This document shows, in pieces, positions 33,071 to 44,991 of a DNA stretch of 64,000 nt. Source of the DNA: Eretmocerus hayati. Taxonomy: Eukaryota; Arthropoda; Insecta; Hymenoptera; Aphelinidae. Positions within the stretch are counted from its first letter, which is position 1. Every line of letters starts with the position of its first letter. The DNA is taken from NCBI GenBank assembly GCA_029851415.1, contig CM056741.1:86008282-86072281 (forward strand), written 5' to 3'. The notes beneath the pieces were generated by a model. The model was not told where the DNA came from. It ran no database searches and saw only the letters and a list, made by a program, of their open reading frames with translations. The position numbers were made by a program, and so were the translations under genes.

Positions 33071-34027
33071 GTGTGACGTGGTGAATCTCGAGCCTCCAGC
33101 CCGCGCCTTTCCCCGTCATCTGACGATGCACCAGGTGCACCATCAGCGTTTCTGACGGATAATCGCCCGTTTCCCCACCAAGTGCGATGTCGCATCGCGG
33201 ATCCATCGTCGCGGACGACGAGCCACGCCGCGGCAGACCGCTCTGACCAACCGAATGATTCACACACTCTCTCTCAACCATCAATTATCTCTCGTACATA
33301 AAAGCCACTCTTCAACCCAATCACTCGTGTTCATTCTGGAGACTGAACCCCTCACCACTTTACATCCCCTTTTCGATGCTAGGTGGGGGTGGGTTTCCCG
33401 CGAGTTGAAAATTTTTTTTGAAAAAATATGAAAAATCTTCTTTCGAAAATTTTCTTTCAAGTTCTGCAATTTTGCGAGAGTGTCGTGGAAGTATCGCAGT
33501 GACTAAGATAAGAGTTGAGCCAAGCAGAACCCAGCCAAGCCGCAAACCTGCCAAGCTGATCTTTCAATACCTGCCCACCCGCCCGCCTAGACATCTGCAG
33601 AGAGCCATCGAAGTCCAACCCGTCGCTTCGGAATTTGCCACTGAGGAGCAAGCCTACACAGTAAAAAATTTTGTGTCGATACTACCGTGCGCGCGGTAGA
33701 ATGAAGCTTTCCGTAGAGGGTCGGATTATTACCACCACTACGGAAGAAGTAGATTCACTGTCCGGAATAGTACTTCCACTCGCTGCGTGGTCCAAAGACA
33801 GCTCGGCATGGTGATTTTACAGATTCCTCCACCACGGCTAAATACTCATACGAAATCATACCACCTGAGGCGTAATTTCACCGTGCGGCAGTGAAGTTTG
33901 GCAGAGTACGATGGTACAATACCACATTGATTTGTAGTAAGCTGCAGAATTGCGCTGACACAAGGCTTGGCGCGGCGCACGGCCAATACAAAATATTTGA
34001 AAATTGCTATCATCACGGAGTTAATCG
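33071..34027. other. GC-richer segment, possible LTR/leader; no gene proven
   Basis: After the palindrome come a GC-rich stretch (33,090-33,250) and a promoter-like TACATAAAAG (33,296) with a start-like CTCGTGTTCATTCTGG downstream. This could be an LTR of the element whose protease-like ORF lies at 34.5 kb, but a second LTR was not found. A plus-strand frame at 33,418-33,699 is Pro/Arg-rich and not recognised. Confidence 0.3.
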
Positions 34028-34541
34028 ATGGAAGGATCTGGAAATTTTCATACGCACCCTTCCATATCATTGCTTCCACGCTGTAAAAGAATTGTGTTAG
34101 ATGAAGGTACCAAAATCGTTAATTAATGTTATTACCAAAACTCATCTCAAAGTATATGATGGGAGAATAGTTACAGCAATAACATGAACATTGTTCCGAA
34201 AAATGTTGTGAACTCAGGACCAGACTTGGCAGCCGATCGAGATTCACATACAAATACTCCCGTAATTTTGCTTCTATTGCTTGATTCAATCTGAATTTTG
34301 ACAATGACATGAATGAGACACTTCTGAACAACTTCCTCGCTTTGAGTTTCCATACGGTTCAAAATTGAGAAACTTCCTCGCAAGGCGAAAATTATGTTTG
34401 CCATGGAGAAATGTATGTAACCTCTAAGGAATGTTATGATTTTTCTAATCCTTTTCGTACCCTTTTTCATCGCAAATCCTCCACTGCATGGAAGCAATGA
34501 TATCCAAGGATGCGTATAAGAATTCCCAGATCAATCCATCG
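34028..34541. repeat. Inverted repeat, about 66-70-bp arms
   Basis: Arm 34,028-34,097 (TGGAAGGATCTGG…ATATCATTGCTTCCA…) is the near reverse complement of 34,476-34,541. The right arm includes the start of the 408-codon ORF. The spacer of about 380 bp has no recognisable gene. Confidence 0.7.
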
Positions 34542-35736
34542 ATTAATTTCCCAGGAAAGTTTCCCAGTTGTAGACTTGAAAATTCGTGGAACGATAGACG
34601 AAGCATCAATGCCATGTATAGACTCCAGGACTGCTAAGTATATAAGTGAGCCAAGTAGAGTTGAGCATCTTGATACGATTGACAGATTTAAAATTTCATC
34701 CATCCATGGCATGGCCATAAATGAGTTCAAGTCAATGGGAATCTATTTTATACAAATGAATGGCATGTGCAGGCAATTTTTTGTTGTCCTCGACACCACA
34801 CTAGTGAAATGTGATGGATTGATTAGTAGGGATCATTTGTTGAAATATGGAGGTAAACCAGACCCCAAAGCCCGCTGCCTCAAATTCGGAAGTCTTTCAA
34901 CCCTCGTTGTGAATGGAATGAACAGAAAAGTTGCACCAAATGGGATCAAGATAAAAGAGCTCAAGAACATGAGCCCTGTCAAAGAGAGACAGGTGTTTGT
35001 CACACATGCAGCGAGGGATATCGATTTCAAAAATTCCATCGCAGAAAACTGTAACGAGTTGATAGCAGCAAAGCCGAGGAAAATTATCACGTTTTCTCGA
35101 ATCATAAAAAGCATCGATGGGGACGTGAATACCCCTACAGCCGAGGCACAGCTTCTTGAAAAACGACGTAATCGCGGTCGAATTTCTACGCTTGTGAGAG
35201 AGATTGGAGGATATAATCACTCGCATTCAGATTCATTGTGTAAAGATTTCACATCGCTGCCCGCGACTCAGCTATCCGCGAGCGCTAATCTACGCAATGT
35301 CGGCGAAGAAAACCACGATCTCGATGAAAACGGACTCGACTTTGCACGTCGAGCCGAGAATCCTCCAAAAAATGAGAATGATTCTTCAAGAAGTTCTCAA
35401 GTTCAGCGGCGTTCTGAGGTGCGAAACATTCGCGTCCAATCGCATTCAGCAGTGTTTGAAAAATATCAAGTGGCGTCCGCTCGACCGCCACGTGAGGAGC
35501 CTCCTTGGGCACTTGACTACAACGAGCAAGCGCAAACTTTGCAAAAAGTCTTCGCAGTGAAATATTGTTCATGTTGGAATGAAATACGTATTATATTCTC
35601 TCTTCCAAAAAATGTACATGAAAGCGCCGGAAAAATTTTTCTAGAAAACGATAGAATGGATTCAAAGACATTGCAGAAGGATCAATATTCTCTCTTCCAA
35701 AAAATGTACATGAAAGCGCCGGAAAAATTTTTCTAG
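34510..35736 (+). CDS. Retropepsin-like ORF, 408 aa (probable LTR-element remnant)
   Basis: The N-terminal part has the layout of a retroviral-type aspartic protease: FPVVDLKIRGT, then PCIDSRTAKYI where the catalytic D-T/S-G-A would stand, IHGMAINEFKSMG (flap region), and FFVVLDTTLVKCDGLISRDHLLKYG, like the DGILGxDFL end of such domains. Asp and Ser of the catalytic triplet are kept but Gly is Arg, so it should be inactive. The rest (Lys/Arg- and Ser-rich, residues 150-370) is not recognised. The end runs into a 92-bp tandem duplication that creates the final 30 codons. I take it as remains of a Gypsy/Pao-type polyprotein; RT and integrase are not seen nearby. Confidence 0.4.
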   Translation: MRIRIPRSIHRLISQESFPVVDLKIRGTIDEASMPCIDSRTAKYISEPSRVEHLDTIDRFKISSIHGMAINEFKSMGIYFIQMNGMCRQFFVVLDTTLVKCDGLISRDHLLKYGGKPDPKARCLKFGSLSTLVVNGMNRKVAPNGIKIKELKNMSPVKERQVFVTHAARDIDFKNSIAENCNELIAAKPRKIITFSRIIKSIDGDVNTPTAEAQLLEKRRNRGRISTLVREIGGYNHSHSDSLCKDFTSLPATQLSASANLRNVGEENHDLDENGLDFARRAENPPKNENDSSRSSQVQRRSEVRNIRVQSHSAVFEKYQVASARPPREEPPWALDYNEQAQTLQKVFAVKYCSCWNEIRIIFSLPKNVHESAGKIFLENDRMDSKTLQKDQYSLFQKMYMKAPEKFF

Positions 35737-35776
35737 AAAACGATAGAATGGATTCAAAGACATTGCAGAAGGATCA
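35593..35776. repeat. Perfect-looking 92-bp tandem duplication
   Basis: TATTCTCTCTTCCAAAAAATG…GCAGAAGGATCAA occurs twice head to tail. Since 92 is not a multiple of 3, the second copy is read in another phase and contributes the stop of the ORF above. The lack of differences suggests a recent event. Confidence 0.85.
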
Positions 35777-35927
35777 ATTCTCGAATAGAACTATTGCCAA
35801 ACTTCTGGGATGCAACTCTGTCGATTTCTGCTCTCTTCTCAGAAATTCTTTCTGCAAGAATCTGTTGCAATTAATCATCGTAAGTTCTTTGAAGAATTGG
35901 TAGGAATTACGCATTTCAGGCCAAGAA

Positions 35928-36563
35928 TTGATAAATATTGTCTCGATCGATAAAAATCAGATTTCGTTGGCATTAACTCACCATAGAGCAATAAAGCTTC
36001 TACTCAACTCAATTGCGTACTTCGAACTGCCAGGTATGACTCTGAGTTATCAAATCAACGAATCTAATATTATATTTATCAAGTTCGCAGAAGCTTTTGG
36101 AGTGAATCAACATGATACATCTATGCCACCATTGAACAGTTCCTCGATTGAGAAAGTTCATCCAACCCTCCAAAAATCACTTAAGATATCTCAAAATTGG
36201 AATATGATTCTTCCACGAGTCAAATGGCTCATCAACATCATGAGAATTGAGAGTACGAGCTGCCCACAATTAGAATTAACATTGAAATGGAGAGCCAGAG
36301 CACCTGGGCGACAGCAGCAGAGGGATTCCATGGAAATTTCCGAAGACGTCAACTCCCAAACGAAAATTCAAATGCCGCACAAGCAGTTTTCAGCCACTCT
36401 CCTTATCAATTATAACAAGTATCGTTCGAATGGTTTCTTTATTTTATCATCTATTACTCTTCATTTTTGGAGAGATGAGTACGCGCACAAGTTGATAATG
36501 TATGCTGTCAGGCAATTGGCCATTCCAAATACGAGATTGATTAATAGGAGATCTACTACATGA
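35928..36563 (+). CDS. Unknown ORF, 211 aa
   Basis: Open frame MINIVSIDKNQISLALTHHRAIKLLLNSIAYFELPGM… to …RLINRRSTT. No motif, signal peptide or membrane segment is recognised. It follows the retropepsin-like ORF in the same direction and overlaps the next ORF by 4 bases, so it may be part of the same decayed element. It could also be chance. Confidence 0.25.
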   Translation: MINIVSIDKNQISLALTHHRAIKLLLNSIAYFELPGMTLSYQINESNIIFIKFAEAFGVNQHDTSMPPLNSSSIEKVHPTLQKSLKISQNWNMILPRVKWLINIMRIESTSCPQLELTLKWRARAPGRQQQRDSMEISEDVNSQTKIQMPHKQFSATLLINYNKYRSNGFFILSSITLHFWRDEYAHKLIMYAVRQLAIPNTRLINRRSTT

Positions 36564-36868
36564 ACAACTCCACAGAAACGTTCCTTAGATTTTTAAATAG
36601 AGGAGGAGCAGACGTGCAGAATAGTACCTCAAAAGCAACCTTCACAGCTCAGGAATTAAGAATTTTGTTATTGAAATTGGGCAATTTGAATGTGACGCTT
36701 CAGGACAGCCGCCCTTGGCCATTGTTAGGTACTCCTGCCCAGGGACGTGCTTCTGAAGACGTTAAAACCACGTCAATAGCTAGAAGAGTTGAAAATAGAC
36801 AGAATCAAGCAATCTGCAACATTTTTAGAAATAATACACTAAAGGGGAATTCGCGACCTCGTCCTTAG
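36560..36868 (+). CDS. Unknown ORF, 102 aa
   Basis: MNNSTETFLRFLNRGGADVQNSTSKATFTAQELRILLLKLG… ends at a stop at 36,868. It overlaps the previous ORF by 4 bases. The composition looks coding (TAQELRILLLKLGNLNV), but I know no family for it. Confidence 0.25.
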   Translation: MNNSTETFLRFLNRGGADVQNSTSKATFTAQELRILLLKLGNLNVTLQDSRPWPLLGTPAQGRASEDVKTTSIARRVENRQNQAICNIFRNNTLKGNSRPRP

Positions 36869-37640
36869 CCGTCGGAAACTCCGGCCCAGGCACGAGGCTC
36901 GCATTTAGCTACCATGACCTGTTTTCCGAATGCAAAGAAAAATTAAAAACTGGCTCAGAAAATACAAAATTTTACAGTGGTAATGCAGACATTCCACACA
37001 CAAAGTTCAGCACCGGTTAGTACGCCTGCCGTCGGATCACCCAGAATGACGGTCGCATAGTCAACGGCACCAATGAGGCCGTGGTGCAGCACAACAATCG
37101 AGTACAATGCTTGCCGTCGGATCGCGACAGGCGACAGATGTGCGAGTGCCAACGCAAAATCGACGGCCCAATCAACGTAGACACACCACCAAGGATGAGC
37201 AGCATCACGTAAGATCCTCAACGAAGATCCTCACGGGAGATCACCATCTCATTCCAACGTTATTTATAGTAGTAAGGTAGAAACTGCGTGCATCAATTAA
37301 TACGAAAACAAACTCATTCATATTTTTTGCACTGCACAACCGGTAATAGTTTTAGTAAGAATTCACATAGGAATCCGAAGTTTAGAATACCACGAGATGA
37401 GAGGCCAGAAGGGCCAGTTTTGATGTAGAAATTCACGAAATTTACAGTTGAGAACGGTTAAAATACGGATTAGCCAATATAGCAAATCAAGTTGTTAGGA
37501 AGATAGGTTGGGAGAAGGACTCACACATGACATTACAAACACAAGCCACACAATTCACATTATATGATCAAAATTCAACCAGACAAGACCCGAACACCGT
37601 CTGTCGGGCTCAAAATCACACAACAAGACGACTAACCATA
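36869..37640. other. No gene recognised; left flank of the Harbinger element
   Basis: Contains a short GC-rich stretch (37,015-37,200) with the phrase TGCCGTCGGATC twice (37,027 and 37,111). Otherwise no readable motif. The target site TAA of the Harbinger element is at 37,641-37,643. Confidence 0.45.
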
Positions 37641-37643
37641 CGT

Positions 37644-39457
37644 AAGGGCCTCGACAAGAAGTTTCCGCGCTGTCCGCGAGAACAAGAATCCGCGACTGCC
37701 TTCACACGGCACCCACGGGTGGCGCACATGCGCGCGGGCTGCGTTCGGTGTTGTGTTTACTCGGCCAAGTCTCGGGATTTCGGAGCTGCGGCGATCATCA
37801 TCCTCGAGGCTCGCAGAAGGTGCCCGTCCAGACCATTTTTTTTTGCAGCGGACTAGCAGTGTGGTCGAGTTGAGCGTATGTAGCAGTTGAACCAGCCAAG
37901 GCTAATTTCACCGCTACATATCGCAGATCTCAGTATGCGGCAAGACTCAGCTAGCCGGCAGAAACTGAGTTGCAGTAAGTTTGATTATTTATTTAGTTTA
38001 CAGAGTTTAATCAATTTTTTGGCAAAAATTCAGCTGATGGTTTACCTCGCATAAGATAGAATTTTGGAAATTGGGGACATACCTTTGCGCGTCATCCTAA
38101 CCTCAAATTCATTGGGTACGCGCAACCGGGATTATCACAGTGCATAGGACCATGCACTCAAGTCTCATTTGCTCAAAGAATCATTAATCTCTATACGCAC
38201 TAATTGGAAATGAGCTTCAAGTTATGATCCAATTTTAATTTCAAAATTTGATAGCATGGTGAAGATTGGATGAAGTGGGGCAACGCTCACTCACTTCATT
38301 CAGTTTAAACTTTTTCCTTGCGTCAAAAATCTTTGCAGACAGAAAACTCAATAACAAATATTGAAAGAATTTTTAGCGTCAAGTTCCATATAGGTCAGAC
38401 CACACTCTCTTGTCACAAGGAATATTGGGTAGTCTTTGATATGATATTCTCAATCTTGACCATTCTTTCTTATCGGTTATGATATTTGATAGTTCTGAGA
38501 TGAAGTGATATCTAGTCTCTCACTGGATAAACTGCAATATATCAGAAATATCTTTTGCTGATCCTCCATGACAGTATTGAAACTCTCAGAACGAGAAGCA
38601 ATTCATCTTTTCGAGCTCTGAGATTTCAAACTTGGTAAATCATGGGAGCATTACATGCGTGAAGATTTTGTAAATGATGAGAAGTAATACAGCTGAAGGG
38701 ATATTATCATACTGAGCACTCTGGACCAAGAATTATTTTGATCAACATTAACATATCAGTGAAGTTCCAGGTTTAATACTTGTGATTGTTCCACCCGGTT
38801 GATGAATCGTTTCAAAAATACTGAATCTCATATAACTCTATGTCGTAATCCTCTTGCAATTTCTTGCATTCTAAGCCCAGTCGTATGAAATTCTCTTAAG
38901 GATCCACAGGTTACACATGATTTGCTCAATTTACAGCTCTTCAAATGAACAAAAATGATCAGTGTAAAATATCTTCGGTTTCAGAAGATATCACATCTAG
39001 TTGGAGGTTTGAAATATATTCATCAACCGGGTGGGTCAATCACAACAATTACACCTGATAGTTCACTGATAATGGGAATGATAATCTGAGTAATTGTTTC
39101 ACTAGAGCATTCAGTATTATAATATCCCTGTGAGCATATTTCACTACTCATTATGCATAATATCTCCTCGCATACATTTTTCTCAAGATTTTCCAAGTTT
39201 GAAATCTTAGAACTGACAAGGATGAACTACCCTTTGTTCTGAGTATTTTTATACTGTCATAGAAGATCAGCCACAGGTATTTTCAATGAATTGCAGTTCA
39301 ACTGTTGAGGTACTATTCGATACTCGTTTCAGGACTATCCTATATTAATTTCATCACCAAAAATTGACCTCGATTCACTGTTGGGAGTATACGATCAGTC
39401 TCCAGCCAATGTAGCCTGTGACGAAAGAGTGTGGGTTGATTTGGATGAAACTTTATA
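37644..39457 (+). repeat. Left terminal inverted repeat of Harbinger, 1.81 kb
   Basis: Pairs with 54,818-56,628. The outer 730 bp (37,644-38,376) are GC-rich at the tip and unique. The inner 1.08 kb (38,377-39,457) are themselves an imperfect palindrome centred near 38,917: for example CCCGGTTGATGAAT at 38,792 and ATTCATCAACCGGG at 39,016. No gene is seen; the 109-codon frame at 37,527-37,856 crosses the element border and is spurious. Confidence 0.9.
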
Positions 39458-40181
39458 AAACTTTTTAACCTTTTTGTTGCCATATTTTAAACCTCCGAAT
39501 ATCAGATTTCCAACGGAACTATTCATGCACTCTCAGAGACGAGTGACTATACAGAATTCCCGACCATTCATCCTTGCTAATCAAAATCTCGGGTCTTTAT
39601 TCATCCGGAAAAATTATCCACATATTGACACACTATCACAGATTTCGACTTTTGCAGTCAGTGAGTGTTAATCTGGACAGGGTCTCTACTCTTTTCATTA
39701 GAAGAGAAATAAAATTGTTCTGTGTCAATAATGAACCATATACTCGAAATCAATTACAATAAGTACTGTCTTCATGAAACTAGAATTTGTCAACGCGCTT
39801 ACTATCTAATGCTAAAATTACCTGAATGTTTCAAGCTCTCGTTCGATTTCAAGCAATAGTTTCTCCCTTATTTTCCTTGAAGGAAAACGCTACGACTCAT
39901 ATCTATAGATCTTTCCGCTACCAGATCCTTATCTATGTTGGGGATGGGAGCTGATACGATTTTATCTTATAAACTCAGAGAACTTATTATTTCCAGTAGC
40001 TCTGTTATGCTATTACATCAAAGCAACGTATTCTCTGACTACTGATACAAATCTTATATCAGTTTTTCTACAGTTACCTACCAAGCTGATTTCTACAAGT
40101 GAAAATGAGTAGAACTGAGTACTAAATGTGAAATTTACTTCTACATTCCTTCGAAATTTCAATTCACTTGTTCATTCATCA
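39458..40181. other. Harbinger interior, upstream region of the transposase gene
   Basis: AT-rich. It presumably holds the transposase promoter and leader. A CTTATTTTCC/CTACAG-like series of pyrimidine tracts could serve splicing, but no leader intron can be fixed. Confidence 0.35.
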
Positions 40182-42268
40182 ATGAAATCCTCACAGGGCA
40201 TGGATATCAGACGTAATATTGCTGTGGTCACCATTCTGCTGTTGCTGCTGTATGCACAGTATAGGACAGAACATGGTCGATGGCTCATCAGACAATGGCT
40301 CGTTCGACCGATGAATCTGAATCGAACTCGTCTTGGAGAGTACTACACAACTTTTTGGGAGATGAGAGAGGATCCGGCAAAGTTTCACACTCTATATAGA
40401 ATGAGAGTTGAAACTTATGATCTTCTATCATTGCTCATGGCACGGCTAACCAAGAACCACCCCTCCGCTCTACCACCTGGATTAAGACTCAACATCTGTT
40501 TAAGGTAGATTATTGACTATTCGTTGAAACAGTATCACCGAATATCAATGTCGTTGAAGTTTGAAACGTTTTGAAGCAACGATCGAATAAAATTTCAGCA
40601 ATATGAAAAATTTTCAAGACTCAAATCACTAACGATTCGTAGAATTTATCAAACCGAGCATTGCTTGCTGTTGTTTAGAACAAAAACACCTGAATTCATG
40701 CTCTGAAAACTATCTGAAGGTATGAGGTTATCCACTTCATTATATTGAAATGTTTCAAACTTCAACACCATGAATATCATTGATCAATGTTTGATATGTG
40801 TGAAAAGCTCAGTGTATCCTCGGGCAATGATAAGGATTTCCTTAGATAATTGTTGATTGAATTCAAGTAGATACGTTTTTTGAGGATTCAGCAGCCTCGT
40901 AGATTTCATCTGAATCCCAGAACAAACGTTTTATGGGCTCAAAATTAGCTTGAAGATTCTCTCCATTATGTTAAAACACTGTCATAAGAATATTCCACCA
41001 TCCTCAATTTACTCACCTCTCATATCACAATATAGCACATGACATGCAGAGGCATTAATCAAGTTCTGTGATTATTCCATTCTTCGTGGGTACTCACCTC
41101 TAACAATCAAACAGAAGTATTGGAATATTCATTCAGTACGCTGTGTGAGTAATTACAAATCATCCATGGTTACTTGAATTCAGGGGTTTCCGTGAGTTTC
41201 CGATAGTAATCGTCCTTGAAACATAGAAGTTCTGTGATTCGATATAGTTTCTGAATATTATGAATATGTAATTTCATTCTCAGGTATCTATTCATTGCTG
41301 ATGATATCTCCACGATCGCTTTGGCCGAACGGATCGGAGAATCGACAGCCCGCGAAGTCATCAAAGAAGTATGCCAAGTAGTTATTGAGGTTCTGCAACC
41401 CATATATCTCAGAAAACCAACTGGAGAAAAGTGGCGGTACATCATAGCTGACTACCTGTTACGGTGGAATATACCCAACTGTGCCGGAGCCATAGATGGC
41501 AAGCATATATGCATAGAATGTCCAGATAATTCTGGCACTGAATATTACAACTTTAAAGCATACTTCAGTACAGTTTTGATGGCCGTATGCGACGCTGACC
41601 ACATCTTTACTCTGGTTCACGTCGGGGAGATGGGGAGTAACGGTGATGCAGGCATATTCTCGGACTGCCCTATCGGTCAGATGCTCTTCAGGAAAAAGTT
41701 GGGTGTACCGAAAGGTACAGCGAATCTTCCAGGAAGTGATGTTACGAGTCCGGCCTTTTTTGTGGCAGATGATGCTTTTCCTCCCAGAGAAGATGTTATG
41801 AAGCCTTATGGAGGACGCAACCTCTCCGAAACACAGAAGATTTTCAACTATCGTTTGTCCAGAGCAAGACGAGTAATCGCAAGCGCGTTTGGAATTATGG
41901 CCAATCGCTTCAGAGTATTCAGAACTGAGATTCCATTCCAGACAGAGGTAGTGAATAACATCACGCTTGCATGCATTATCCTTCACAACTTCCTCAAAAT
42001 CCACGAGAACTCTCTGCCACCTCAAGAAAGGGTTTATTGTCCGCCGAATTTTGTCGACGAAGACTTCGGCAATGATCAAGTGCAAATCGGTGAGTGGAGG
42101 CAGGATCCAGCTCATTTTGTGCCCATTAGACCAGTTCGCGATGCTCTAGATGCAACCGCCAGAGCGCAAAATGTGACGGACAACTTGTGCAACTATTTTA
42201 TGACGCCAGCTGGAGAGTTGCCGTGGCAGTATGACAAGGTTCGATCTAACGGTGAAATGGAATTCTAA
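40182..42268 (+). CDS. PIF/Harbinger DDE transposase, two exons
   Basis: Exon 1 is 40,182-40,504, intron 40,505-41,283 (779 bp, AAG|GTAGAT … TTCTCAG|GT), exon 2 41,284-42,268; together about 435 residues. The frame is also open to an ATG at 40,128, and ATGs at 40,182 and 40,200 are alternatives. The N-terminal part has the helical PIF region (REDPAKFHTLYRMRVETYDLL…LPPGLRLNICLR, then YLFIADDISTIALAERIGES). The nuclease core shows GAIDGKHICI (first Asp, about residue 179), a second Asp in SNGDAGIF (about 229), FVADDAFPP, and FNYRLSRARRVIASAFGI. In relatives the last motif reads V-E-N-AFG; here Glu is Ala (about 307, GCA where GAA is expected). If that Glu is the catalytic one, the enzyme is dead. 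AATAAA signals lie near 43,073. Binds element ends and cuts/pastes them with the MADF partner. Confidence 0.85.
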
Positions 42269-44814
42269 AATCGTATGAATTTTGTATCACAGCAACCACT
42301 GATAATCTCGAGCGGATGATTAACTATCTTCCCATGACCATCATTTCTCATCTGGGGAAGTATGTATTCCGCACAAGCTGGCCGGAATTTCTTCTCAGTT
42401 GAATTTATATTTTCCGATCTTGAAAGGCTGTTTACGATGAACTGATGCAATCTCCCTCAGTGAGAAAGATGAATATATTTCTCGCCATATCGTCTGCATG
42501 GTTCCCAGACCCTCCTAGAACAGCTTCTGTACAATATATACCACAAGCTCACATTACATTGTCATATCGATATGATCAGAGTTTGGTAGATACATGAGCG
42601 TAATGTTTTGACGAAACTGTGATTATATTGATTCGACGATATGATGCGAAACTCGAGAGATCTTTCGTACAGAAGCTCGTGAACCGAACAGATGGGAGTC
42701 TATAGTCCGCAAGAACTGGCATTCGATCAAAATCTGGTTTTATCCATCACAAAAAAGCCTGACGTTTAGGTGCACAACAAAAGTCAGATTCGGTTTCTAC
42801 ATCAAAAATATACAAAAAAATCATTGTCCGGTTGATGCACTATCTCCAACCCAAGATTGTGTCGTCAAGTGTTATGAGATTGCTATCTTGCTTTAGTTGA
42901 TCCGTATCTACTAGCTGACATTCTCGATGATCGCATAGATCAGATGCAAGTGCAATCATTTTGTTTGTGGATTTAGGTATTTTATGAAATGTTAACTCTA
43001 TCTTCGCTTATTTTAATCATGTAACTCGATGACTGAAAGTATCTTTATGCTGAATCAAAGTATGCTTTCTAATAAATAAATTTGACTCTTTACCATGAAT
43101 TAAATTCATTGTCACCTCTACGTATCACCATTCCAGTTATCAATTTTCATATCAATCATCATATCAGTTTTTTTTCATCAATTATCAATCATTCATCATC
43201 ACCAAGAAGAATTGCAAGCCCTAACTTTGAACTGAAGTATTAATGTAATGAATGGATATAGTATAGTAATTGTTCGAATGTATGTACTGTGTGTCTCGAG
43301 ACCAAACATCAGTTTACCAAAACTATCAGAGCTATTCGTTGAGCAATGAGCTATTCGTTGAGTTCAAATGCACTCCAAAGATTTTTTTGATATATGATTC
43401 ATGGAAATTCCTTCATCTTGTGAGTATCAAACAAAAAAGTCTTCGCTATGCAGAAGGCCATTGGTTGTTCCAGTCAGCATGATCAGCTCATTCCCATACT
43501 TCCTCTACCTCTACGTTTTTCAGTTTTCTCCAAAGAAAATTTCTGAATTGTTCATCGCGTGAGTAGATATGAGAAGAAACCGTTCTTTACTTCAAAGCAA
43601 GTGTCTACGCTGGGGCTTGTCCTTCGAAAGATAGTGGGGGAATTAAAAATTGGATTTTAGTGAAAAATTTTAATGAACAATTCTCAATCACTGTACAGGA
43701 TTCTAGACAACAATCTCCAAATTCTTATACACGTATCATTCCGAAATACTGATATCAGTGCAAACACAGTAGCAAATTGACTTTACAGTTAGGTCCTTAC
43801 AATTCAATATCAACATCAATACGACACACGACTTGGTCAAAGTCTCGAAGATTTTCATACACATGAATCAACAGTGACCGCTACATGTTTTATCTGCCTT
43901 TAAAGGAAGGGAGATATTCTTGAAGACACTTTCAGATCAAGATACATATAACCAACTACACAATCACAGTGCCTGTACTAAAGAGCTCGAGAGTATCACG
44001 TAAATCATCAGAGACAAACGCATGCCTCGTCTGCCATTCACATAAAAAAGATATTCTAAGCTACACTTCTAAATCAAAATGCGTTCTACCAACTACACAA
44101 TCACAGTTTCTGGACGTTCATTTTACGAAGAATGCGACTAATTCTAAATACTTTTCGTACATCTCACAGATACCTAGTAAGTAGAATTAATACGTATCAA
44201 TGACACATTCAAAGTCTTGCGCTACTCGTCTCGGCAGTGCTAAAATGTGATACTTGACTCAGGCACAATGTCATACTCGCATCAAACCCAGTTGAAGCAT
44301 AGTTCGAACTATTCAAAGTTCATTGTCATGAACTATTTGAACTTATTATACTTTGTATTGAATTACTGAAGGAAGTAAGTTCCAGCGCTCCGAATGACTA
44401 TGGTCGTGGAACAGGTACTTGCGTTATTACGGAGATTCTTACAAGTAGTAACTCGAAACAGTACCATATTCATGAATTCAAAACTAATGACTTATCTTCT
44501 CTCGTCAAACCATGAAAAACGACTTGAAGCATTACAATATTTTGGATTCTCCAAGCGCAAACGACTAGAGATGCAACAACTGCGAATTGCATCACAGACA
44601 TTCAAACCAGTAATTTTTCAAAAAAAATGTCAATTTTCACCGCAGTTTGGTAGTTCGCTATTTAGATTAGAAATATCTTCCGTTCGAATCTCAGCAGCAA
44701 AGTTTGTTCATACATAGAACATTTCAATAGAATGATTACGGCATTTTTAGATATTTTGAGAGCCGTCATTGAAGAATCGCGTTAGCGAGAGAAATGAACA
44801 GTAACATTTGGGAA
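42269..44814. other. Harbinger interior, no gene recognised
   Basis: AT-rich non-coding DNA downstream of the transposase, with AATAAATAAA near 43,073 as a likely polyadenylation signal. A 107-codon frame at 44,394-44,717 has an ATG (MTMVVEQVLALLRRFLQ…) and looks partly coding but matches nothing I know. The target site of the Penelope composite is at 44,815-44,829. Confidence 0.4.
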
Positions 44815-44935
44815 CATAATAAAATGAGTTCGTCTTTGAGCTTGAATCGTCCTCTTTTTGTATAATATGGTGAGATCACTTAAATCGATCATGGAGGACT
44901 GGGAATCGTGTGAATAAAGACACACGATTGATAAT

Positions 44936-44991
44936 GCAAATTTTGTTTGTATTTGCTACGTTTCGTCATTGCAATTCAATGACCTCATCAG
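44936..44991 (-). ncRNA. Hammerhead-like motif, PLE-C full unit, left
   Basis: Minus strand: CTGATGAGG, stem TCATTG/CAATGA, CGAAACG, then hairpin GCAAAT/ATTTGC. Same layout as the motif of PLE-A but with different stem sequences. It lies about 590 bp beyond the last coding frame, in the terminal repeat that occurs four times here. Confidence 0.5.

Noticed and set aside
41459..42115. 218-codon minus-strand frame
   Set aside because: Exact antisense of the Harbinger transposase exon 2, which carries the family motifs.
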